This document shows positions 13,501-25,500 of a stretch of 64,000 nt of DNA, piece by piece. The position numbers and the translations under genes were made by a program. The notes under the pieces were generated by a model. That model saw nothing but the letters and a program-made list of their open reading frames with translations. It searched no databases and was not told where the DNA came from. The DNA is taken from the NCBI RefSeq assembly GCF_037975245.1, contig NC_092567.1:1711714-1775713 (forward strand), read 5' to 3'. The DNA is from Apostichopus japonicus. Lineage: Eukaryota > Echinodermata > Holothuroidea > Aspidochirotida > Stichopodidae. Position 1 is the first letter of the stretch, and the number at the start of each line of letters is the position of its first letter.

Positions 13501-16500
13501 AACCACTACTAAGAACAAAACACTGGAGCGAACTCTTGTTGTCATTGAGAAGTTATTTCTTAGGCTAGGGCAATCAAAACTAAAACTATAGCATATGTGA
13601 ATGTAAGGTCTAGAATTATCTCTATGTAACATTTTACTTAAATGTTTTTTTATATATTTAACCATATTTCGTCTGATTTCATTTTCTTCCCCAATATTTT
13701 GTCTATATGACTTATTCTTTTGCCCTTGCATGGTTTCAATTGTTATGTATAATATTGTGACCCTACTTTTTGTCATGTGTTTTCCTATTTCTTCTCTGTC
13801 CTATTTGATATTAAGTCATTTTAGATCTGCTTATAGTTTGCTTACATTTTTTATTTCATTATTGTTTTTTAGTATGTAATTAATGTATAAATGGAAGTCA
13901 CAATTCTTTCCGCTCCTGTCTGTAACTCTAGAAGCTGTCAGCCAGCTCTCATTAACACCTTATAACAATAATCTGACTCTAACTTTAGTTACATTCTGAG
14001 TGAGCAATTGAATATCTTACCATGCAATAACTACAACAGGCATGAGCTTTTTCCGCGAATTTGCGGAATATCCGTGATTTCTTTTCTACCTCGGGGACAA
14101 AAATCTATAATCCTAACACACTGTAGCATACGCAAACTGGAGCCTATATTTGCAAAGTTCCGTTAGATTTTTTTTTACAACATGGCTCATCCCTGCTACA
14201 AATAACTCAATCATCCAGTCAGGGCTTGCATAATGAAAGATTAAGAAGGTGCTGAGGTATTAATTTTGTAATAGTTTCAAAGAAAAGAAATTTGTTTTAG
14301 CTTATAATGCAAATAATTACAGTTTGATAATGTCCAGTAGGGGAGAAAGGCTGAACTTTTTATAAATTTATTTGGAAATCTTTTGAAAGTTTTTAGATTA
14401 TAACTGGATTAATTTATTAGTATTATCAAGTTCAAACTGGAATTGAAATCAGGTGGTTATATTTAAAGAATAGAAAAGAGAGGTCAACTTAATTTGATCT
14501 GTGAGATGAGGAGAACTTAATCTGAGCATCCTGGTGATATTTACAATGAATTTACATTGGTGTGATGTAATCAATGCACATTGACCAAAATGTCATTGTG
14601 TGGGACCGACTTGGACTCAATACGGTGCCAGCTTTCACCACAGGAGTTGAACATTTGAAAAAAAGAAAAGCAACTTACATGGGTGGCTGGTGTACTCTGC
14701 AACCTTCCACCTCTAAATTGGATTTTTGGTTCTTCTCTCTTTTTGAGTTGTTCATTTATGAAACCACACTTGCTTGCTTCGGAGCTCACTTTTGGTTCAA
14801 ACTTACGAAACTGCCAACAAACATGTCTGTAAAATGATATGTAAGAATTGAATGATACTTTAATTACGATGCTCAGATTCTTTTCTCATCTTACAAAAAA
14901 AATGAAAACTACCTTTGTACTTAATTTCGTAAACTTGTATCCTACGATTCAAATGTGCAAAATATTGATTAACAATTATATCACAAGAAATGTGGAAAAA
15001 ATACAACTTTGCTAAAAGAAACTTGCATACAGTTCCTAGGTTTATCAGTATTAGAGGTGTTGGCTGATCATAAAATGGTAAGTTTGGAAGTAACAAAACT
15101 AATTTTGGTTTTATCGCTAAATATAGCTTTCTTTTTCTGACTCCTTAACTTTTATAACTTGTTAAATGTGTAATTTTTACTTTCAATATCTCTAACATCA
15201 GATCTTCATTCAAAATTTCATCCTCACTCTCATCTTGCATTTATTTGTTAAATATTGCTTTTTTATTACAAACTCTTCCTCGAGAAAATGTTATATCAAA
15301 GGCAACATTTATGCTAATTGATTTGTTTCAGTTGATAAAATGATTCAGAATTCTTCACTTGTTCTTCACTTCATAGTTGTTGCATGGTAGGAGGTACAGT
15401 ACTAATCTTCAGAGATAGATAATGATAGTTATTAGTCACCCCTGATGCTATTAACCATGTTTTTGAATTATACATTCTTAGGATTAACATATTAACAGAT
15501 AGCCCAAACCTTCCACTCAATAGTAGTTTAATGAAAACCTTAGGTTCGTTTGTGTTTGACTATATATCCTGAAATACAAAATTGACCAAATTCACACAAA
15601 TTGTTCCTAGACATCTGCTAGGTTCGATTGATATAATGTGCCTCTGTGTAGGATGAAACTTACACCAAAAGTAAATTATCAACTTGACTTTTCTGGACAA
15701 CTGAAAGCTAGTTTCATCAGGAAAAGTGGAAAGAATTGTGACAGTATTTTCATTTAATAAATATTTCAATGTTCAAAATGTTGACCTTATATATATATAA
15801 ATACATATATATAATGTTGTTTAAAGTCATTGTGCTGTACGCTAACTGCCCATTTCCGCACCGCTATTAAATGACTTGCATGCCTGCCAGTCAACCCCTG
15901 GACTACTAGATCACGCAAATACATGCGGCTAATTAAACTGATACAGTATCATGTAAACAATTTATCACTTAACGCAATAACAGTCAGTCTTACACTGAGC
16001 TTTTTACTTCAAACCAGCAAAACCTCATATTCCAGGTAAGACAAAATCATGTTTAACATCAATAGCTTCCTGGAGGATCTGATACATTCATGGGCAACTA
16101 TGGTAACAACATTTTCATGTGGTGATAACATCATTTCAAGCTTTTTAAGTTGACTATATATCGCAATAACTACTACTTAAAATAAAGTCTGATTTGGTAA
16201 CATTGTGTAGCATTGGATGTATGTATATCTCGTGCACACAGTACACCTAACAGTAGAATATTTGATATATTGCAAAATGTAATAGTTTTTAATTATACAG
16301 CTTGTTTCATTGTAATCAGTGTGGAGCAGTACTAATGGCACACAACACTACACCATGAAAGTTCATTGCATTGTTAAGACTCCATCTTCAACATCCATAC
16401 CATGTTTGAGAGCCATATCTGAAACATTACAGCACCACATATAATCATGATCAGTAACATGTCCACCATGTTTTGTTTCCATAGTTCCATTACCCAATTC

Positions 16501-19500
16501 GTAGTTAACAAAAAAGTTGAAGAAACTGCTTCAAAGCTACTCTAGCAAGAACCACACTCAGTTATATCAGTGCTATAACATGAGCATGTTAGATAAGGAA
16601 CCATAATAAACTATTAAAACTTTACAAGTAACAATACAAATCACCAATGCATTGTCATGTTAGCATTGTACAGGACATGGCTGAGAGTACAAAATAATAT
16701 CATCATGATCTAAACCAGTACAGAACAATATTTGCAAATGAAACCAGGTTATGATATTTTACTTACCAAATACAAACCAACATTTCACAACAAAATATAA
16801 CAATGGTTTGACCTGTATTAGCCTAATACAAACAACCATTTTAGACAAGGGCCCAACATTGACAAAGCTATGGCTGGAATACAAAATTTCAATATAAAAC
16901 CATGGTTATGGTGTTGAGTTAGCATCATACAAAGCACCATTGAAGAACCATGCTAAGGCAAGGATAAAACAATAAGAACCATGATCAATTTCAAACGAAA
17001 CCATGGTTATGCCATAGTATTTAGTTTAGTGTAAACTACAATATCCATACAGTATCAATGATGTAAAATGAAACCATGGTTTTCTTAAATATTTCAAACC
17101 ATGGTTAATTTAACCTTTGGACCTATAAACTTGCATTCTATGCTCCTTTAAATCAAATTTGGTCAGTTCAGGTTTCTAGATAGTTTGAACTCCCACATGC
17201 TTGTAGGGTCATTCCATGCCAAATCAAGAAGCAAAATTTGATTTTGACACCCACCATTTTGCATTTTATTTTCACTCATTATAATTCAAAATCCCTTTAA
17301 CTTACCTTTATTAAAGTCCTACATTGAATTAATGTCTATATTGAGGATCTCCATGCTTTAAATTGCTATAATCCCAAGTTTCACATCTGTAGCTTACTAA
17401 GAAGAAAAGTTATTGAAGAAAAGTCTGGGTGTTATAATTTAGGTCAATTCAAAATGGCCGCCATTTTGGATTATCGGGGTCAATTTCACCGATTTTGAAA
17501 GCCGATATCTCTGGAACCAATTGATATTTTCAGCCAAAATTTGATGTGGATTCTTATCTTTATGTTCTAAAACTCCACACCAGAATTGGTAAAAATCTGA
17601 GATGGTGGGTGTCGGACCCTTGTTGAGTTGGCATGGAATGACCCTGTAGCATTATAACTACTACATTGAGATAACTACTGTAGTGTCCTGATTGGGTGAC
17701 AGCAGGACAAGGTGTCAAACTGTATAATTGGTTAAACTGGGTTAAAGCCCCTACTGTACAAGTTCAATGACATCATATTATGCAGCTACGAGGGCAGTAA
17801 ATTGTTCAGTAATGTATTATATGAACTTTAACAAGAAGAAGCATGCAAATAAAATCCATATAGAAGCATATCATATAAAATGCTGATTACAACAATGCTT
17901 TTGTTTTATAAAAGAAACCACAAGTCTTATATTTATGCTCCGTAGAGAAGGGAAAAGTAAGCACTACAAGTGAAATTTTGATTATATTATTGAGAAATGA
18001 ATTAATAATCACAAAGCTATTTGAAATCATTCTCATGTATGTCAGCAGCAATACTTGAAGAAGCTTGTTTGCTTAAGCACAAAAACAAAAAAATAAAATA
18101 AAACACTGCTATATATCTCACAACATGCAATGCTTCACAGTGTTGTGGACATGAACCCTGAAAGCATTGCCTGCATCTATGAAATATTGCTTCAATGCTT
18201 CTACACAACAACATCAGAATTTAAATGTGTTGTACACAAAAATCATTATATCATCATTGGTTTCTTTTCTTATGTTGTTTAAAACTAATATACCATGGTC
18301 AGTATTTGACAAAGCATATATATAGCAGCAATTATAAACATGTCAATTGTATCATTGTTTTATGGCAAGAGTATTACACAATGCCTTAGTTTGTATACAT
18401 GTTTGAATATACAATTCATAGCATCAAATGTTACAAGTGTTACACTGTATACATGTTTTACATAGCAACATGTTATCTATGTCTCTACATTAATTACACC
18501 AGTTCACTGTTTTACAATATCTATAGATTGGTAATGGTGTAATGTCATAATAAGGATTTCAATGGTATTATGTACTGTATATTTCATGTCACATTGGCAG
18601 TTACAAACTCTTTATCATGGACAAGTCAACTTTAATAGCTCTTAGATTGGAAAAAGCTGGTCAAAGCTGTAGCCATTGAGATCTTTCACCTACAAAAGAT
18701 CTAACAGTTTATATTCTGAAGGTGTTATTGAGATTGTTGATGTGAGTCATAATAATGTTCAAAGTTGAAATGTTTTAGATGTCTTTGTTAGTCCCAACAA
18801 GAACTACAGTAGTTGAGAAACTGTTTCAAATTATCCTTTATGGTAATATCTACATATTCTTGGTAGTGCCTTGTAGCAATGAGGAAACATGATATATCCC
18901 TGTATGTTGTCTTGAAAGCATGACCTCTGACCTGCCCCTGCTTGAACCCATTGTTGTTATCCCTGCCAACCTTCCAGCTAAAACTAAAGAGGACCACTTT
19001 GATAGGCTTGAGATGATCCTAGCACACTCCAGTAGTCTTAACTCATTCATTATTGATGCATCTGTAGATTTGTTTTTTCTTCATCTCGCCTTAATAATAA
19101 TAATAATCAATGCATCCGATGCCACAGATCCCTGTAACTGTTGTAATCCTCACTTTGTTCTAAGATCCAACAGGTGAAATCTTTCTACAGGTCAATCTCT
19201 TGTGTGTTTTACTGTAGTTAAACCTTTTTACAGGTCCATTTCTTTGCTGGTTTAGTGACCTTTTCTTTGTCATTAAAGGTATTACCCTTGGTAATTCGTT
19301 GCAGTATTTTTGTACACAAATTTGATGTTTATAGTGTCAACTTTCCTCAGGTTCACTAGTAGACTACCTATTTAAATTCTTGGGCCATCATGTCACGGCT
19401 AATTCTTTAACTTAGGAATTAAAATTCCACTGAAATGGCAGGACTGTCTTAAATTTTGTAGTTAAAAGCTTCAAAAAGGGTGTAAATTTCATACAGTAGG

Positions 19501-22500
19501 TTTTAAAATACCACTAAAATTGGTAGGACTGGCATTAACTGTGGAAAGCAAAATTTGCAGAACAGAATTCATAAATTTGCTAAAAACAAAAAGCGAACCA
19601 TGTTAACCATAAAATGTGGTCAAAACACATAGTTCTGTTCTAGGTTCTGGGCTGTGTGGTAGCGAAAACACATACTTCTGTTCTTGGTTCTGGCTGTGTT
19701 GTAGCTAAAACACATAATTCTGTCCTTGGTTCTGGGCTGTGTCATAGCTGAAACACATAATTCTGTACTAGGCTGTGGGCTGTGTCGTAGCTAAAACACA
19801 TAATTCTGTTTTAGGTTGTGGGCTGTGTTGAAGCTGAAATGTGGTAATTCTGTTCTAGGTTATGGGCTGTGTCGTAACTAAAACACATCATTCTGTTCTA
19901 TATTCTGGGTTGTGTTGTACCTAAAACACATAATTCTGTTCTAGGTTGTGGGCTGTGTCATAGCTAAAACACATTTAATTCTGTTCTAGAATGTGGGCTG
20001 TGTCGTTCCTGAAACACATAATTCTGTTCTAGGTTGTAGGCTGTGTCGTTCCTGAAACACATAATTCTGTTCTTGGTTCTGGGCTGTGTCGTAGCTAAAA
20101 CACATAAGTCTGTTCTGGGTTCTGGGCGGTGTTGTTCCTGAAACACATCATTCTGTTCTAGGTTGTGGGATGTGTTGAAGCTGAAATGTTAATTCTGTTC
20201 TACAGTAGTTATGGGCTGTGTCGTAGCTAAAACACATAGTTCTGTTCTGGGTACTGGGCTGTGTCATTCCTGAAAGACATAATTCTGTTCCAGGTTGTGG
20301 GCTGTTGAAGCTGAAATGTTAACTTTGTTCTAGGCAATGGGCTGTGTCGTAGCTAAAACACTTAATTCTGTTCTAGGTTGTAGGCTGTGTCGTTCCTTAA
20401 ACACATAATTCTGTTCTAGTTTGTAGGCTGTGTTGAAGCTGAAGTGTTAATTCTGTTACCTTCCAGCTCCCCCGTGTTAAGAACATAGTAAATATATTAA
20501 TCCTAATTCCACCTTGAAAACAGGATATCTTATAATGTAGTGACAATTCCATCAGTGTATGCGCACAAGTTCTTACACTGTAGTTCTGACATTTTCTACA
20601 TGCCATTCACAGTTGAGTTTATAAGGAGCAATTCGCTATGTGGATACTTCTAACATTCTACATTGTAACAAATCATGCAAATGAGAGTCCATAAACTATA
20701 TGTTAACGTCCCTCACTTCCACCCCCCCTCCCCCTCTCCCCCTCTTCCTCTTCCACTGGCACACATGATATTACCATCAATCCTATTGTACAGTACATAA
20801 ATATAAAAAAAAACATGAATGTGCAATGCAACCTAATCAGGCGAAATTCTTCAACATTATTTCAAATGTTGCAAAATATAGCACCATACATTTTCCAAAC
20901 TGTCCACCCTGCCTTAGACCCCTCCCCCCATGATATAACACCTTGACCCACCGGTCCAAACATGATCACTGCACCCCTGGTATAGTCTTGAACTATTTCC
21001 AAGATACATGAGCAACTTGATCATTGTATGCCTTTGCAACAATGTGGGCAGTGAGGCCACAAGATCAACTACTGATACATGAGCCAAATCCCACTATTTG
21101 AATGTTCATACCGATAGACACATTTAAAGATCTGTAGAAATGGATTTTGACCATCACCATTAGAGGGCCACCTGAACTAATGCCAGTTTCTAATCTAAGG
21201 ATCCCATTCACTGTAGTTACAAGACTCCAAATACTACATTGTAAGTTTTATTTAACTGGAAATTGCCTATTTAGCTTTTATTATAACTACTTCGGGTCAT
21301 ATTACACTGTAAACCATACTAACTGCAAGGGTTTAATCACACAACTTTGTATTCTTCAATTTAATACTGATCAATGGTATCTGTAAATATAAAGGATGAT
21401 GAAATGTGCAGTAACATTACAATACTATATTTCACATAATTACAAAGGGCAGGACGTTATTATATAACCATTTACAATATTATACACAGTATTCCATATA
21501 CAGAGCATTTATGGGGCCTCAGTTTATACTGCAGATTTAATCTATATAACCTTCCATGTATGCACATCACTTCTCTCTTGTTAATATTGTATATACTGCA
21601 CTGATACCATCACTGACAGTAGTAGTCACATCACCACAAACATGCTAACACAGGAGCTTACTTTGATATATGTGACATATGCAAACCCACACATATTACT
21701 CCCCAGGCGCTTTTGCTACAAAAATGGGCAGTTTGCGTGCACCAAGGACTTCTGGCCGCTCCCGGGCCGACTTTCTGGATTCGTATGAGGAACCACACGG
21801 CCGGAGTGGCCGTGTCGGGGTCCTAAAGACGGCAACTTTAGATAACCGTAGGTTGTCACCTTCATATGCAGCTCACGGAAGGAATGGATCTGTGACAGAG
21901 CAGGATCTAGCAGTTACCACAGCCCAGGATCCAAGGAAGGCTGCCCTCTATGTGTTTGGAGAAAAGTCACAACTGAGGGTAAGTGGGGAAGCCATCGATC
22001 AATTTCAATTGATATTCTCAAGTATTGGTCTCTAGATGAAAATTAAAACAACCAGTTTAGTCTGCAAAGACTAAGGTGAAGGGTTAGAAGTATCATATTA
22101 ATATATGTTGAAAGGGTATGTTTCCAACTTTTGTTGTTAAATTTTACAATAACAGCCATGCAGCAGTGCAAGGTTAAAATATAGCATGAGGGATCCTCTT
22201 AACATAAAACTATTTATCTTTAAAACAATCAAGATTTTATACAAGATGCCGCAGGCCTCGACAAATACGGTCGCCAACTCGCCAGTGGCGAGTAGAATTT
22301 TGCGACTGGCGAGAAAAAAATGCATTACGCTCGACATTTTGGCGAGTGGCTCATTCGGTCACTGCCTTTATACGATAGGCTTACTATTAACCTGTGAGCC
22401 AATCAACTAAAGCCTATTGCCTAATGTTACATATTACAGTAGTATTATCAAGTGCACTGTTACAAGTATGTCCTAATCAACAGTTCTGTTCACCAGCTCG

Positions 22501-25500
22501 AAACTAAGTTGATACTAATCGCTCAAACCATGGAGGTAACACAGATGATGCACGATAGGTGTAACCAAAATGGAAAACAACAAAATGCGTAACGACAACT
22601 CAAACAGGGGTACCTTGTGTGTACGATCGGTACAAATAAAAACAGTGTTGTCAGTAGGTTAATCGCAATTGCGCGATAAAGCCTACCTGACATATCAATA
22701 AGTAAAACATTGTATCCCAAATTCACAAGTCAGTAATATGAGGCATAGCTTCGGCTTGTGTCGACAAACTTTCAGTTATGTTACCAAATTGTTAACCCTT
22801 ATTATGGCTAGCAACAAAAGACGAAACTTTGAATTCATCGGGGTGTTGAAGAACTTGGGAGGATGGCTGACCATTAATCAGAAAAACCCAGATGGCTTGA
22901 AGAAATAAAGGAGGAAATTCAAAATGAGTGGTCTCAACTCAAGTCTCAAGTCAGTGGCAACAATATATCATTTGTTCCCCTTCCCCCAGCTTGTAACCCA
23001 GGAAGACTGCAACAAACTATCCTCTGTTGTCTGAATTATTTAAAGTAATGGTGGTTCTGCCAGTGAGTTTTGCATCTTGTGAAAGGTGATTCTCAACCGT
23101 CGGTAGAAGCAAAAGTTCCCACAGAGCACTTCTCTTGCCCCAGACTCTAAACGATTTAACGCAAATTTCTGAGAATGGCACATCCATGACATTTCAACCC
23201 TATCACATCAATTGACCAGAGGTAATTTTCCAGCAAAGGGCGACGTCACACCGACGGATATCGATCCCCAAAAAGCAAATCACCACCCATCCATATCTTC
23301 GAACGATTCAACTTCATTCAACACCATCATTTATTCATTTTACCAAAGATAAGTAAGCAAGCAATATTCGCGGAAACCTTAGCAGAAACAGAATGTGTGC
23401 TCAAAAAGAAGAAAAAAATCCTGCGTATTTTCACAAAAGTCTGAGCTTTGTGGTTTCTTCCTTCATCAGCAGCAGAAATGTATATATTCCTATAAGAAAG
23501 TTTATTGCAGTGAACTTGAAGCAAGTCCAAATCACATTTTTGTTCAACGACCAATGTCAATGGGAGATAACTGTGTGACATCACGCACTATTTTTACGTG
23601 AATTATGTACGGAGATTTTTCAGGCGCGGTGACTTTTTACGAAGTGTAGTGATACGAACTGAACTTTCAAAGGAACAAACGTAGAATAATAATTTTGCAA
23701 AAATAACATTACATATCTCGAAATGAATAACAGGAAGTTTATTGGATTAACTTTAGTAAAAAAAAAATGATAATTCTCGAAACCTGACCAACGAATGCTG
23801 TAAGTCCGACACTCAGTAATCGATCGATCATAAAAATAATTGTTAGTACCAAATGTTATCTTAACTTGTTAGAAATACTAACACATGTATACACTGATAC
23901 AGTAGTCTGATGTCGTATGTCAAGTGAAAGTTTAAGATGGTCGGCCATGTCATTGCTTATTTTTGTGGTCACTTTTACAAAGCAAGTCCTAAACACTTGT
24001 GACAATGTTTCAACGTTTTATATTTTCATATATATCGTGTTTTAAACATTTTTGACGAACCACAATTTAAATAGATCGTTTTTGCTGTAAACAACTAACT
24101 AGTAACAGTAACACTAAACGGCGACATCCTTAGTTATGCCATATACTACCTAGGCGTATAACACACAAACAACTAGCGTAAAAAAAAGGCGAGTAAATTT
24201 AACGTTTTAGCGAGTAGAATTTTAGACTCTGTCGCCAGTTGGTGAGTAGATTTTAAAACATTTGCCGAGGCCTGTTAGATGGTATCATTTACTTGAAACG
24301 ACTCTGATTTCTCCTCAGGCATGTAAGACTGATCCGTTCAATAAATGGGATTTCATTCCGTATGACTTCCTGGAGACGAGGCACGTCAAGGCGAGCTTCA
24401 AGAAACTAGTCAAGGCTTGCCAGCCTAGTGTTAAACATGTGGAACCAGAGTATGGCTTTAGGAGACAAGTGGAAGAATCTGAATGGTTATCACAGGTGAG
24501 CTGGAGGAATCACTACTTGCAATAGAAAACAAGGAGACAATCCATGGAGTTACAGATCTCATCTCCTACATGACAGAAGTCATTGTTGAGTTACTTCTGA
24601 ATGCATCAGTTTGCTACTTTTGTTAATAGGCTGGAGTTAAGGTTTTAACATATAGTTTAGTTTAAAGTTTAGTAAAAAACAATATGACCTAAGCATCAAT
24701 GTTGTTTCAGGCAAGTCATGAAGTTTGTACCAATTTCACCCCTGACCTACCTTCTATGCACATCATATGTTGAAGTCAATGGTGTTCCAGCCATACGTAT
24801 TGTATGGTCATAGTGTACAGGTAGTCAACTTTATCAAAATGCTAGATATGAAAATTTGATATGCTTAATGCTCAGCCGTTTCTATTTAAGGTTGTGTGTC
24901 TTTGATTCTGCTATAGGATGAAAGTGGCTTGTCATCTTACTATTTGCATACATCTACTGTACCTACATAGCTGAATACACACCATGTGTGTATGTAACAG
25001 CTCTACCTTTCTCATTCTGCATTCAATTTAGTTAGGGAGAAAGTCAGTTAAATGTAATTTGTGGCGTAGTAAGTACTGTACTTCCATCAAAGCGTAATGT
25101 TTGGTTTGATCATTCATTCTTTAATATTTAAGGTGTCAGGTCATCATTGCATTCAAACATTATAACCACAGGATAGGCAATCCACCAGAGTAACAAATGT
25201 TGGAGTAAAAAAATCTTTCAATTAAGAGGATGTAACATTTTGATCTCATAGATTCAGAACATCCTCCAATTAGCAGGAGCTGTAGTGGATCTGATGGATC
25301 TACAGGGATCATCTGTCATGGTCAGCTTTGAAGAGGGATGGGACTTCACCACTCAGGTAGGAAGGTGATACTAAGAGGGGGAGGGGAGGGAGGAGGGGGC
25401 CTTCAACAATCATGTATTAAGGTGATACTTAGAGTATGGGTGCGACTTCACCACTCAGGTAGGAAGTTGATACTGTACTTAGAGGGAGGAGGGGGGCATT

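Larger units (their letters stand above)
11855..21706 (+). other. Sbf large intron (9.9 kb)
   Basis: This is the largest intron. It contains a direct duplication (12,809-13,045), two small inverted-repeat elements (14,037-14,195 and 17,205-17,645), a stretch rich in ACCATGGTT (16,900-17,110) and a long minisatellite (19,604-20,470). I see no further exon that fits the family. Confidence 0.6.

Noticed and set aside
14571-14837. Overlapping frames on both strands of 72 and 87 codons
   Set aside because: Intronic, no recognisable motif, random length for this base composition.
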